Shown here: positions 1-10,689 of the stretch, one piece after another | Layout of the letters: every line of letters starts with the position of its first letter | Position numbering within the stretch: position 1 is the stretch's first letter | Source of the DNA: Procambarus clarkii | Taxonomy: Eukaryota > Arthropoda > Malacostraca > Decapoda > Cambaridae | Reading direction: 5' to 3' | Length of the DNA: 64,000 nucleotides | Assembly: GCF_040958095.1 (NCBI RefSeq) | Contig: NC_091193.1 | Coordinates: 30,705,832 to 30,769,831, forward strand | Translations under genes and position numbers: made by a program | Notes under the pieces: model-generated | The model's database searches: none | What the model saw: the letters and a program-made list of their open reading frames with translations, nothing else | What the model was told of the DNA's origin: nothing

Positions 1-1
1 T

Positions 2-904
2 GTACTTCGTTCTCTTGTCCTCTGGTAGTCTTGTTTCCATCCTGTGAGCATCAATCTCCAGCCCCAGGAACGTGAGGCAGGAGCACGGGCCCTGCGTTTT
101 GTGAGGTGCCAAGGGGACCCCCAGACGCTCGCAGAGGGCAGTGAACACCCTCAGGCTTCGCTGGCACTCGTCGAACGTGAAACTGACGAAGAGGAAGTCG
201 TCCAATACCTTCACGACGTCGCAGACCCCGTACTTCTCGGCGAGGATCCATTGCAGGGCACTGGAGAAGGACTCGAAGATCCGGCAGGAGGGGGCGGCTC
301 CCATGCTGAGCATCTTCTCGTAGTAGTACTTGCCCCCATAAGAAAACCCCAGCAGATGGTAGTCGCTCGGGTGTACTGGGACGATCCTGAAAGCTTCTGC
401 GATGTCGCACTTTGCCAGGTGAGCCCCCGGGGACCGGCTGACAACCATTGTCACCGCGTCATGGATAGACTGGTAGGTGACGGACGTCGATTCCCGTGGG
501 ATGTTGGCGTTCACACTGTCAGGGGAGTAAGGGTAGCTAAGGTTGTGCAGGAGGCGGTACTTGCCCGGCGTAGACTTCTCCCTCAGAGCTATGGGTGAAC
601 ACTTGAAATTCTTGAAAGGGGGGACTTCGTAGGGGCCCGCGATGCGTCCTAGACTCAACTCCTTGTCGAGCATGGGCCCGACGATGTGCGGGAGGTCCGT
701 CGTAGCCTGGGGGTTGCGTGAAGTAAGGGGGGTTCGCACTCCTTCAAAGCCGAGAAGGAACCCCCTTCTGAAACCCCCCACGACGTAGTCTCGCAGGGGG
801 TAACCCGCCAGCAAAGCGTCAAGGGCGTCGGCGTCCACCGGCGTTGTTACTGCCGGCGCTCTTCTTAGCCTTGTCCCGTGGTTGTCTTCGTGGGCGCTGG
901 TCAT
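2..904 (-). CDS. DIRS-like reverse transcriptase (partial, runs off window)
   Basis: The frame reads leftward from an ATG at 904 and stays open to base 2, about 301 codons, without a stop. It contains the order expected of a DIRS/Ngaro-type polymerase: an N-terminal block (GPYEVPPFKNF), then AKCDIAEAFRIVPVHP (first catalytic Asp), GGKYYYEKMLSMG, and the LDDFLFV box that replaces the usual YxDD. RNase H and tyrosine recombinase would lie further left, outside the window. The frame overlaps the 3' end of gag by about 86 nt in another frame, so translation needs frameshifting, reinitiation or a separate message. No lesion is visible. Assignment to the DIRS group rests on motif order and on the gag upstream; the recombinase of this copy is not visible. 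Confidence 0.82.
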   Translation of the reverse strand, partial: MTSAHEDNHGTRLRRAPAVTTPVDADALDALLAGYPLRDYVVGGFRRGFLLGFEGVRTPLTSRNPQATTDLPHIVGPMLDKELSLGRIAGPYEVPPFKNFKCSPIALREKSTPGKYRLLHNLSYPYSPDSVNANIPRESTSVTYQSIHDAVTMVVSRSPGAHLAKCDIAEAFRIVPVHPSDYHLLGFSYGGKYYYEKMLSMGAAPSCRIFESFSSALQWILAEKYGVCDVVKVLDDFLFVSFTFDECQRSLRVFTALCERLGVPLAPHKTQGPCSCLTFLGLEIDAHRMETRLPEDKRTKY

Positions 905-2094
905 GGGTGGGTCTGTCGCGTAAGTGGGCTGGGGGGCACGAAGTGTAGGCCGGGTGCCGCCCACGGCAGCGCGGGCAGTAGTGCTGGAAGGCGCAGGAAG
1001 TAAAAGTGCAGCCGGGTCCTCTTGAGTGGTAGGCAAAACAGTAGCCCGGGGGGAGCCCTGCGGCCCGGGCGCTAGAGAGGGAAAGGGCAGCCGGCCGACC
1101 TGCCTCCTGTCTGCCTGCCTGGATAGCGACGTGTGCGACCCGCTGTATCGAGCGGAATTCCAGGTCCAGCCTGTAATCGAGCCAAGAACAGTCCGACCTC
1201 TCCTTGTCCCATCTGAAGGCCTTGTCGTACCACATCCAGTCGTTTTTGAGGGTCACCTTCATGGTCTTGACGTAGCGGGTGTAGGTGAGCAGGGCCTGAG
1301 CCTCGGCCGGGTGCTTCTCTATGTAGAGCGTGGCATAAATGTCGAAGCCGTGCTCCCACTGGGCTGGCGTCAGTGGCATCAGCTTCTTACCAGACGCCTG
1401 GGGGTCAGTGGGGGGCGCGAGGCGTGGCTCGTAGGGCCCTGCTTCTCGCTCATGATTGAGCAACTCCCTGAGGTCAACATACTTTTTAGCCCAGATCTTT
1501 TCACGGAGGGCCTGTGGTACGTGTACGCCCAGGAGTGGGATGGTGGAAGCCTGGGGAGCCCGTAGGGGTCCCAGCCAAGGGCTAGGAGGAGGGGAAGCAG
1601 CGCTCACCCTGGGAGACTCACCATAAGAGGACGGGCTGGAGGAGCTGGCACGGCGCCTCGACGAATGCCCCCTGGCCCTGTATCGTGGGCGACGCTCAGA
1701 GGAGAAGGGCGAGGGGGCTGAGGCGGCCGGAGCAGAGGTGGCCAGGGCAGGGGCGGCCGTGGCACCTCCTCCGTCGCGGAGAGCCGCGCCCGATGGGGGC
1801 CCACGTGCTTGCGCGATGAGGGCCTGCAGCGTCGTCCAATCATCTGCTGAAAGCGGTGGGAGTTGGGTCACTGTGCCACCCGTTGCTTTGCCCGAATTGT
1901 GCAGCTGAGGAGTGCGCCCGGTGTCCGTGTCCGAGCCAGCCGAGGAGGGCTCTGTAGAGGGTGAGGCAAAGCGTGCGGGCTTGGTCCGCGCCCTGGCCGG
2001 TTGTGTCCGGGCTCCACTACGTTGCTGTCCTCGCGTTGACGCCGTCCGAGCCCTCTTCCTTGTTGCAGATGTAGGGTGGTCCGTCTTCTCGCCA
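819..2094 (-). CDS. DIRS-like gag, exon 2
   Basis: This exon carries most of a putative 463-residue Gag. The acceptor (polypyrimidine run then CAG at 2097-2095) lies just upstream, and reading is continuous to TGA at 819. The N-terminal half is low-complexity and rich in Ser, Pro, Ala and Arg. A conserved-looking globular part follows (FDIYATLYIEKHPAEAQALL, DWMWYDKAFRWDKERSDCSW). Near residues 391-425 there is a Cys/His cluster (spacing C-x9-C-x4-C, then CPRCRGRHPAYTSC), probably a nucleic-acid-binding knuckle, followed by a basic tail. An in-frame ATG also exists at 2387, but it lies in a 12-bp microsatellite and codes a meaningless MLYV repeat, so I reject it in favour of splicing from exon 1 at 7061. 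The end overlaps the reverse transcriptase frame. Confidence 0.75.
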
Positions 2095-2173
2095 CTGCGG
2101 AAAGGGGGAACGTTAGTGACAGCCTGACTAACCTGGCGACAGGCAGGGGGAAAAAACCCGACTGCCGCCCCTG

Positions 2174-2395
2174 CTAGCATACCATAACATAACATAACAT
2201 ATAACATACATAACATAACATATAACATAACATATAACATAACATATAACATAACATATAACATAACATATAACATAACATATAACATAACATATAACAT
2301 AACATATAACATAACATATAACATAACATATAGCATAACATATAACATAACATATAACATAACATATAACATAAGATAAGCAAACATAACATAAG
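2174..2395. repeat. 12-bp microsatellite (ATAACATAACAT)n
   Basis: About 17 near-perfect copies of a 12-bp unit lie immediately upstream (minus sense) of the gag acceptor. They create long but meaningless open frames (MLYV and YMLC repeats). A short stretch of the same motif occurs at 7230-7265 just outside exon 1, so both ends of the intron region carry it. Confidence 0.95.
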
Positions 2396-2830
2396 CGAAG
2401 TGTAAATTGTGGGAAAAATTTTTTGTAATAAATACGAATCATAATTGCGAGTCCAACCGTAGCAAATTTAACAGATAAGCAGACGTAGGAGGGACCAAGG
2501 GGACGTTTCCCACGGGCGGGCCCGGGCCCCACAGGCACGGCTGGGGGGGGGGGGGCGGAAATGACATATAGGTCCGAAGAGAAGATAACGTCGCCGAGGC
2601 GCGCTGGACGGCACACCACCCGGCTGAGAAAGGACATAGGCCCAAAAACGAGAGGCGACAATCGTAGAATGGGATGGAAGAATGCGGAAGTAAGCGGGCG
2701 AGACCGAGTAAACAGGGAACCAGGGGGGGGGGGGGCAACCGATAAGCCGCGGCTCGCGCACCGCTGGCCATACCTAGACATACCTAGACAGGAAGGGGAG
2801 AAGCATATGAGTAACCCAGCAAAAGACTAG
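2396..2830 (-). repeat. Copy of palindrome-arm sequence inside the intron
   Basis: This block is the reverse complement of about 7546-7975 and is related to 12030-12185, including the same G-runs (2546-2558 and 2727-2738). It places intronic sequence of the DIRS-like gene in the same repeat family as the large palindrome to the right. Confidence 0.85.
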
Positions 2831-2839
2831 TAAATAGTA

Positions 2840-3440
2840 ATTAGTAACTCTGCAAATAGCACATCCTGGCTGACTATACTTAATAAATTACTTAGTAACT
2901 CTGCAACTAGCACATCCTGGCTGACTTTACTTTAATAATTTACTTAGTAAGGCTGCAAAATAGCACATCCTGGCTGACTTTACTTAATAATTTGCTTAGT
3001 AACTCTGCAAGTAGCACTTCCTGGCTGACTTTACTTAATAATTTACTTAGAAGGCTGCAAATAGCACGTCCTGGCTGACTTTACTTAATAATTTACTTGG
3101 GAACACTGCAATAGCGCATCCTGTCTGACTTTACTTACTAATTTACTTAATAACTCTGCAAATAGCACATCCTGGCTGACTTTACTTAATAATTTACTTA
3201 GTAAGGCTGCAAATAGCACATCCTGGCTGACTTTACTTAATAATTTACTTAGTAACTCTGCAAATAGCGCATCCTGGCTGACTCTACTTAATTTACGTAG
3301 GAACTCTGCAAATAGCCCATCCTGGCTGACTACTTAATAATTACTTGGAACTCTGCAGATAGCACATCCTCGCTGACTTTACTTAAAATTTAATTAGTAA
3401 CTCTGCAAATATCACATCCTGGCTGACTTTACTTAATGAC
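2840..3440. repeat. 51-bp tandem repeat array (12 copies)
   Basis: About twelve units of roughly 51 bp, each containing CACATCCTGGCTGACTTTAC followed by an AT-rich segment. Units differ by small indels and substitutions. The same unit recurs at 4180-4410, 4815-4900, 12190-12490 and 13160-13350, and in reverse at 7280-7545. Confidence 0.95.
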
Positions 3441-5200
3441 GGAAGGCAAGGAAAAAGAACAAACATACTGAACACAGCTACGCAACAATAAACATGCGGC
3501 ATGAGCAAGCATCAGCTGACGGAATAAATTAAGGTAGGCTGTTTGGGAAAGGGAACCGTGGTAATCAGAAAGCAGGGGGCATGTTAGTGCTGAAACGAGA
3601 ATAAAGAAAGGGGGGGACCCGGCAAGTGCAGGGCCAGAGGCATAAAGCAAGAGGCGAGGGCCCACAACTGCACCTCGCGCATCCTGGCTGCCTAGAAGCC
3701 ACAGCGAAGGAAAGGGGACTACTAACTGAAGACACTGCCAAGGAAACAAAGGATGGCTGAAACAAAGAATAACGTAAGCTAAAAGTAACAAATCGCCCTA
3801 TAGTAAACAAAAAATGTTTTTATAACAAACATAAAGGATGCACGACACAAGTGTAACCAAATAAGTAACAGGGATGAATAGTGGTGAATGGGACATTTCG
3901 CCCTATAATAAATAGAAACACTTAATGACAACCATAAATGAAGCACAGCACAAATGTTACCAAGTAAGTAAGAAGTATTAAATTGTGGTAGGCTAAATGG
4001 AACATATCGCCCTAGAATAAATAAAACCAATTTTACATTAAGCAACGGAGGAAAGCATAACATAAATAACCATAGAAGTAACGTGAATAAACTGCAATAG
4101 CCAAGCATAAACTACTGTAACTACCTATGAATCTAGGCAAATTGCCGGGTCAGGAAACGAAGCTAAAATAAGGGCCCGCGAAACTGCAAATAGCACAGCC
4201 TGTCTGACTTTACTTAATAAATCTAGGAACTCTGCAAAACACTTCCTGTCTGACTTTACTTAATAATTCTAGGAACTCTGCAAAACACATCCTGGCTGAC
4301 TTTACTTAATAACTTCTTAGTAACTCTGCAACGAGCACTGCCTGGCTGACTTCACTTAATAATTTTCTTAGTAATTCTGCAAATAGCACATCCTGGCTGA
4401 CTTTACTTAATGAGGAAGGCAGGGTAACATAGGCAAGCATACTGAACACAGCAACGTACAAATAAACGTGCGGCAAGCAACGCATCAACTGTCGGGGTAA
4501 ATTAAGGAGGCTGGTTGGGAAAGAGAGTCGAGGTAACCTGAAACAGGAGGCATGTTAGCGCTGAAATGTAGAACATAATTATGAAAAGGGCAGGCATGTC
4601 ACGTGGTATCCGCAAGTACAAAATAAGGGTATACAAACGGCGTGGAATATATAGCCATTTTACATTAAGAGAACGGAGGAGATGCATAACATAAATATAA
4701 CCAAATAAGCGACGTGAATAAACTGCAAGGGCCCAGCGAAAGTACTGTAACTACTGAGGAAACTAGGCAAAATGCAGGGCCAGGGAACGTAAAGCAAATT
4801 AAGGGCCCGCAAATACTGCAAATAGGACGTCCTGTCTGACTTTACTTAATAAATTACTTATAACTCTGCAAATAGGACATCCTGGCGACTTTACTTAATG
4901 ACGTAAGACAAGGACAAGTGAACAAGCAAACTGTGACACAGCGGACGCGAAGATTGAACGTACGACATGCACAAGGCTACGAATGCCTGAGTAAAGTTAG
5001 GCTGGGGCAAAGTGAATCCGAGGTGATCTGAAAGCAGAGGCATGTCGGTGCTGAAATGTAGAACATAAATAAGAATAAGGGCAAGGCATGTCGCGGGAAG
5101 TCTGCTAGTACAAGATAAGAACCTTCCAAATTTTTATTTCACACCAAGTGTGAGAAAGACTTAATTTACAGTGTCTTAAGGAGGCAAAGAATGTGAATCA
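3441..5200. repeat. AT-rich spacers with further 51-bp repeat blocks
   Basis: Spacer DNA alternates with short blocks of the 51-bp unit (4180-4410, 4815-4900). Spacer pieces such as the region near 3440-3600 recur at 4420-4560, 12490-12650 and 13350-13510, so the whole is a higher-order repeat. I see no credible gene; open frames here have no domain content. Confidence 0.75.
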
Positions 5201-5203
5201 TTA

Positions 5204-5298
5204 AATATACGACGTTCCCGACGACGCTTCGACGCCGCCATCTGCTGGAGGATACCGTGCCCCAGGCGACGTGGGGGCCACCCCCCTGTCCAGGGCAC
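5204..5298. repeat. 95-bp segment duplicated at 12789-12880
   Basis: A GC-rich segment containing CGCCGCCATCTGCTGGAG is nearly identical to 12789-12880, in the same orientation. At 12.8 kb the match ends soon after CCCCCCTGTCCAGG, while here GC-rich sequence continues. Confidence 0.85.
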
Positions 5299-6990
5299 GG
5301 CCCCTGGAACCGGACGCCGAGGACTTAACGAACATAACGAAGTCATCCTGGATTGCCGGCGTCAACGCCGAACCCAGGGCCTGTGGGGCGTACCCGTAGA
5401 CGTAAACCTGCCGTCGCCGTCGAGCTGATCTCGGGTCCTTGCTCCAACGCCGGCGTCTCCCTCTGACGAAGAAGAACAACAGGCGACACAGGCGGACGAA
5501 CGCAGAACTTACGACGTAGGAGGAATCCCTGCTACGACGGACGTGCAGGGCGCTTAAGACAAACACACCAGGCTACCCTGGCCAGGCGGGGGCGCCTGGG
5601 AACCAACCTGCCGGCAACACCGGCCAGACGGAGGACATGGAGTAACGGCCCTGGCTACCCCCCAGGCAAGCAGGGCACGTACCTGAGAGCCTGGACGGCG
5701 GAAAGCTTGAAATAACACACCGGGCAACACCGGCCAGACGTACGTCTGGGGACTACATGCCGGACTTACACCGGCCGACGGACGTCTGGGGACATCTTGA
5801 TCGGCGCCACTCTGGGGAAGACGTACCTGGGGACTCCGGGACACCGAAGGGCCTGGGCTAACACCCCGGGCAACACGGCCGGGCGAGACGTCCGAGGGCG
5901 ACGTGCCTAGCAGAGAACACACCACACACGGCAAGGACCCCGTGGCCTACCAACCACGCGCTGCCACACGGCATGCTCAGGGCCTAGACGAAAAGGGGAG
6001 GGGGGGGGGGCCGCACACAGGCGCGGCCGTACGGGCGCAAGGCAGCCCGAGCCCCGACGTGGGAAGCCGTGGCGCAAAGCCACGTGGATTAGCACCCAAA
6101 AGGGGACAGGAAGGGCGGGACACAGCCCAACCGTGCGCGCCACGGAACGCCGTGCCACGTGGCAGCACGACCAGGCGTGTGCCCCGTAGCAGGCCCGGGC
6201 GGAGGGCTGGACCTGGCCACGAGTCGTCGCCAGGGGCGACGCTTGTCCGCACAGGGAGCCCGACCCCTGGGGACATCCCAGGGAAGCCGGCAGACCGGCA
6301 ACAGGGAACACCCGAGGGAAAACCAGGAAAGACGCAGAAGCACGCCCTGCCGGCCAGGCACGTGACGACCCGGCAAGGCATGCATGGGCCCCAAGGCGGG
6401 GCCCGCCATAGGGCCGCCCACGCCTGACCACGTGTCGCCGCCGCCGAGAACATGCGCCCCGGGCGTAGGACCGAACCTGGCCACAATCCGTCGCCGACGG
6501 CGACACATGTCCTCGGACAAGGCGAAACCTGGCCCCCTGAGACACCCAGGGAAACCCGGCGGGCCGGCGACAGGGGGCCCCGAAGGAAAGGCGGGAAGGA
6601 CGCCGAAGCACCCCAGACGACCCCAAGGCCAATTAAAAGGAGACGGCCCCAAGGCAGAGCACAAAGGGCGTAGGGCCCACCACGCCTGGCCACATGGCGG
6701 CGCCGGCAAGGGCACGCCTGGCCGCCGACGGGGCCCCGGGCAGGGCGCGCGCCTAGCACGCCGCGCGGCGGGACCCCTTGGGCACGGACGGGCACGGCTG
6801 GACAGGGCCCCACGAGAGAGGAGACCGAACGCAGGCCACTAGGGACGCGGCCCAGGGCACGCCGACCCTAAGCCAGCCACGCGACCAGCACGGCACGGGG
6901 GGCGCCCGGCACAGGCCCAGGAAGGGCGCCCCAGCTCTCCGGGAACAACAGCAGAGAGCCCAAAGGACTAACTAAGGCGGCACACACGCA
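5299..6990. repeat. GC-rich degenerate tandem repeats in the intron
   Basis: Very GC-rich DNA with short repeats around ACACCGGCCAGACG (5600-5900) and a longer period of about 268 bp (compare 6209-6470 with 6477-6740, both with a GTCGCC...GGCGAC stem). Long open frames exist on both strands, as expected of stop-poor GC-rich DNA, but none has a recognisable domain. Confidence 0.7.
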
Positions 6991-7060
6991 CCGCGAGGGG
7001 AAGGCGCTTGGCACACGCCGCACTGGGGAGACCTGACTAGAACTGAACAGAAAACCTCAC

Positions 7061-7176
7061 CTTGGGTTTAGAAGTGTAGGGCAGGAGGGCCCTGCCGGAA
7101 CAGTCTGGGGTGTCGAGGGCCCCAGGATGTCCGTGAGAGAGAGGTCAGGTACCGAGGCAGCTGGCGTGTTGTCCAT
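7061..7176 (-). CDS. DIRS-like gag, exon 1
   Basis: An ATG at 7176 opens 38 codons plus two bases and ends in AAG|GTGAGG, a near-consensus splice donor. The leftover AG plus the first T of exon 2 makes a Ser codon, and the downstream frame is the gag frame. Phase agreement therefore supports a real first coding exon. The peptide begins MDNTPAASVPDLSLTD and resembles no domain I know. The leader upstream (7177-7233) shares CTGCCCTCGCCGCTGCCCTC with the leader of the inverted-repeat promoter at 17.5 kb. Here the sequence is cut off just beyond that point by a microsatellite, so no TATA box remains at the expected distance. Confidence 0.65.
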
Positions 7177-7279
7177 CTCGTGCGAAGTCGGGCGGCCGGG
7201 GAGTGGTTGCGAGGGCAGCGGCGAGGGCAGAATAACATAACATATGCTATATGTTATGTTATTTTTGTAGAGTTACTAT

Positions 7280-7545
7280 GTAATTATTAAGTAGTCAGCC
7301 AGGATGTGCTGTTTGCAGAGTTCCTAAGTAAATTATTAAGTAAAGTCAGCCAGGATGTGCTATTTGCAGAGTTACTAAGTAAATTATTAAGTAAAGTCAC
7401 CCAGGATGTGCTATTTGCAGAGTTCCTAAGTAAATTATTAAGTAAAGTCAGCCAGGATGTGCTATTTGCAGTGTTACTAAGTAAATTATTAAGTCAGCCA
7501 GGATGTGCTATTTGCAGAGTTACTAATTACTAATTACTAGTCTTT
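7280..7545. repeat. 51-bp array in reverse orientation
   Basis: Five units of the 51-bp repeat, here reading GTCAGCCAGGATGTGCTATT, begin the left arm of the palindrome. They match the array at 12190-12490 in reverse. Confidence 0.9.
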
Positions 7546-9265
7546 TGCTGGGCTACCTTTATGCTTCTCCCCTTCCTGTCTAGGTATGTTTAGGTATGGC
7601 TAGCGGTGCGCGAGCCGCGGCTTATCGGTTGCCCCCCCCCCCTGGTTCCCTGTTTACTCGGTCTCGCCCGCTTACTTCCGCATTCTTCCACCCCATTCTA
7701 CGTTATCGCCTCTCGCTTTTGGGCCTATGTCCTTTCTCAGACCGGGTTGTGTGCCGTCCAGCGCGCCTCGGCGACGTTATCTTTTCTTCGGCCCTCTGTC
7801 ATTTCCGCCCCCCCCCCCAGCCGTGCGGGCTCGCCTGTGGGAAACGTCCCCTTGGTTCCTCCTACGTCTGCGTGTCTGTTAAATCTGTTATTGTTGGACT
7901 CGCAATTTGATTTGTATTTATTACGGCAAATTTTTCTCCCGCAATTTACTCTTTGTTTAAGTTTCACGTTCAATTTGTTATTAAGGGACTATCAATTAGG
8001 ATTTGTATTATCCTATTGCTTTGCCTCTCTGCCTTTAAGTTATTTTCAGCTAAGGTACGCTAGTTGCAGTGCATTCGGGTGGGGCCCCCCCCCCCACAAT
8101 TTTTTTTTTTCCCTCTGGTTATTTCGTCCTATTACACTCGTTTCCCTCATTATATATTCTGATTATTGTGCATTATATTTGACCACCCATTCTTCATCGT
8201 ATCGACAGTACATTAAGGTACATTTGGATGCTACCGAGAAGTTTAGCATGGCCTCGTGCACGGTGTCATGCAAAAAACTGGCCATTCGGCCTACGTTTCG
8301 GCAAGCTCAAGCCAGTCAGTTAGCATGACGTCGGCCAGCTTGTGGTTGGCCAGCGCAGCCAGCATGCTGTTGGCCATACGGTCGCTAACGTTCTTTGGCC
8401 ATCCGGCCTTCTGGGCTATTTTACTCTTCTTGTTCCTTCGCCATTGTTGTTTCCTACTACGTAATAGTATTCCATTTAATTTTACCTCATCTATCATTAG
8501 GTTAGGGGCCCTTACCTCCAACCGCTATTCCTTCCACTGCGCTCTGCCCGCTTGGCGCTCAATGCCGGCTTCTTCTGTTCCCTTTATTCGCAGCCACGAC
8601 AAGCCGGAACCCCCCCCCCCTTCCACACCCTACTGCGGCGAGGAAGAGAACGCGAGCCGGATATTCCTCTGATCACCATCAACGCACGCAGCGGTGCCGG
8701 GATGCAGCCGCCCAGGGCCTACGTTAATACTATTATCTTCTCTTTATTTGCTGGGCTATATGGCAGTATTAATATTATTCCGTACCGTCACTGTCATTCC
8801 AGTATTATTTTATTAAAATATAAATTGCTATTATGGTTTGGCGTTGCTTTCTTAATTTCTTCCATTCTGCGGCACTTGCCGTCATCGGTTATTTACGATA
8901 TTACATTGTAGTCTTCATTGTACGATTATTTACGACATTGTATGCTTATTATTATCCTTATTACAGTTACTGAATGGCAGCTCCCTGCCGTCGATTTCAC
9001 TTTGCTCCTGTTCTAAAGATGTTGCCGAAGTTCACGGCGTACTAGCTGCGGCTCGCAGACGCTCATTGACAACACAAGACCACTCTCAGCGGCCACTTAA
9101 GGCAGACTCCTTGGCTTCTATCCAGCCCAATCACCCGTCTGGAGGCAGAGATGGGATAGAGACCAAGGGTAATGTTCCCCGCTCACATTCTACATCCGCT
9201 TAGGACACAAGCATGTTATAGATTTGGCTTTAAGAATTGGTTCTTATTCCATTTTATTGTTTATG
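7546..9265 (+). repeat. Left arm of large inverted repeat
   Basis: This 1.72-kb arm matches 10690-12185 in reverse complement, from the 51-bp array inward to TTTATTGTTTATGTAT. The match includes poly-C tracts (near 7628, 7808, 8086) that are poly-G in the other arm. The longest open frames read straight through these tracts and lack domains. The left arm has about 270 bp (about 7590-7865) that the right arm lacks. Confidence 0.88.
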
Positions 9266-10689
9266 TATTTTCTGACCAGGGGGAGAAAGATACTGGCAGT
9301 ATGGGGCGTTAAAGTTTATTGAAGATTAAATTCTGCAGAACATGTAAATATATAAAGTTCACATAAAGTAAGTAATTATATAAAGTTTATATTAAACACG
9401 GTTTATATTATAGGCGTAACAAAGTTGATATTATATAAAACTTAATATTGAACATGTAAATATACAAAGTTTCAAATATAATTTAAGGAATATATAACGT
9501 TTATATTAAAATATATAAAGTAAATATATAAAGTAAATATATAAAGTAAGAATTAACAGTAACAATTCCAAGGACTAGATTTAACTTAAAAGGTACACCC
9601 GTAGTAAGTATGAGACCTTAGCCTATAGTGACATGGAAACTAATTCTGCAGAAACCTAAAGGTTAACTGGTACTAGAATTAAGGCCGAGTGCAAATGTGT
9701 AGTAATTATATAACACTAGGATATAACAGGCAGGACACAAAGAATAACTAATAAGTGAGAGACCACATAACACGTAATGTACCCGGCCAAGAGGCCGTAA
9801 AAGACCTAATGGATAAGGAGAAGGGGGTGTGACTACAAGTAGGGCTTACTAGCACCTAGACTGGGCAAAGTATTAGCTGCGGACAGCGGGACACTTGGGG
9901 ACCGGCGCTGCACCCCCACCGCAGGCCAGCGGCCGGACCCCCCCCCCGAAGGGCGAGTGCCAGCTGGCCGCATGAGGCACTCAATGTAGCAGAGCAACAA
10001 CGTCCCATCTGACGTAGGATGTGAGCACTACTCTTCCGCCTGCCGTTTGCCATTATTTCTGATGTGGCGAGCCCGTCCCGCGACAGCTGGGTGCGGAGCG
10101 TAGTCATCTGGAGTCAAGCCTAGCGCCGAGAGGGCAGCGCGTAGGATCCTGGAGAAATCTCGCCTGGTGACAGGAGCGCTTGTAGGATCCGAAGAGTGTT
10201 GATTCCTGACCATGTAAGCGATACCTGGTCCAGTCGGAGCGTGCGTCAATTTTTTGTCGCGTAGCTCACCTCCCCCGGGCTGAAAGATATAAGGCAGTAA
10301 GGGTGGGCAGAAGCGGCGTGCAGTGTTATCGTGACAGGCAAGAGCACAGACGAGAGGGAAACCCTAGCTGAATCAATACGGAGACGAAAAACGGGGGAGG
10401 GAGCCCGGCAGCAGGAATTAAGAGAAACCTTAATTAACAATCCTGGATGAATAAAGAGCATCCGAATAATTATACTGTAGCAATGAAGGGGGGCTAACAA
10501 ATCTAAGAATCTTCCAGCAAACGGAAGGGGGAAGTACCTTTGCTAAGAGCAAAGGTGGGAGAAAACCGGTAGAACAGCAAGGAGGCACAAAGCAACTATA
10601 ACAGGGTAAGACGAAACACTATAAATCTTGAATATAAACAATACATATACCAAGAAAGGGTATAACAACTAAGCAACATATACATAAAC
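9266..10689 (-). mobile_element. 1.42-kb DIRS-like terminal module, copy 1
   Basis: This module, from TCTGACCAGGGGGAGAAAG to the TTGCTTAGTTGTTATACCC end (minus sense), forms the centre of the large palindrome. It is repeated in opposite orientation at 17654-19078 and in part at 19337-19978. In minus sense it holds a degenerate tyrosine-recombinase tail, then an AT-rich 3' region of repeated TATATAAAG motifs. I read it as the 3' part of a DIRS-like element. Its flanks differ between copies. Confidence 0.7.
9856..10249 (-). pseudogene. Degenerate tyrosine recombinase C-terminus (DIRS-like), copy 1
   Basis: One frame reads VTRRDFSRILRAALSALGL then TPDDYAPH; a second, overlapping frame continues with RDGLATSEIM and ILRQMGRCC. 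Together they follow the order of the C-terminal DIRS recombinase block (helix, DDYxPH-S-R-G-AT, then a GRW-like motif). The switch of frame at about 10100 suggests a small indel. A GAG|GTGAGC donor-like site and a TTTCAG acceptor-like site occur near 10265-10285. The assignment is moderate: motifs are short and the catalytic Tyr is not identifiable. Confidence 0.5.

Larger units (their letters stand above)
2095..7060 (-). other. 4,966-nt intron of the DIRS-like gag
   Basis: Donor GTGAGG at 7060-7055 and acceptor TTTCCGCAG ending at 2095 bound this interval. Inside, going leftward, are GC-rich degenerate repeats (about 6990-5560), a 95-bp segment also found at 12.8 kb, several blocks of a 51-bp tandem repeat, a 435-bp piece homologous to the palindrome arms, and a 12-bp microsatellite next to the acceptor. 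No long coding frame with recognisable domains is present. Splicing is inferred from signals and phase only. Confidence 0.6.

Noticed and set aside
2128..2781. Long minus-strand open frames through the 12-bp microsatellite, including an ATG at 2387 in frame with gag
   Set aside because: The residues are pure repeat (MLYV, YVICYV). The acceptor at 2095 and the phase match with exon 1 explain the gag frame better.
5907..6813. Overlapping open frames of 200-280 codons on both strands in GC-rich DNA
   Set aside because: Stop-poor composition, open in several frames at once, no domain or codon pattern; the region is a degenerate tandem repeat inside an intron.
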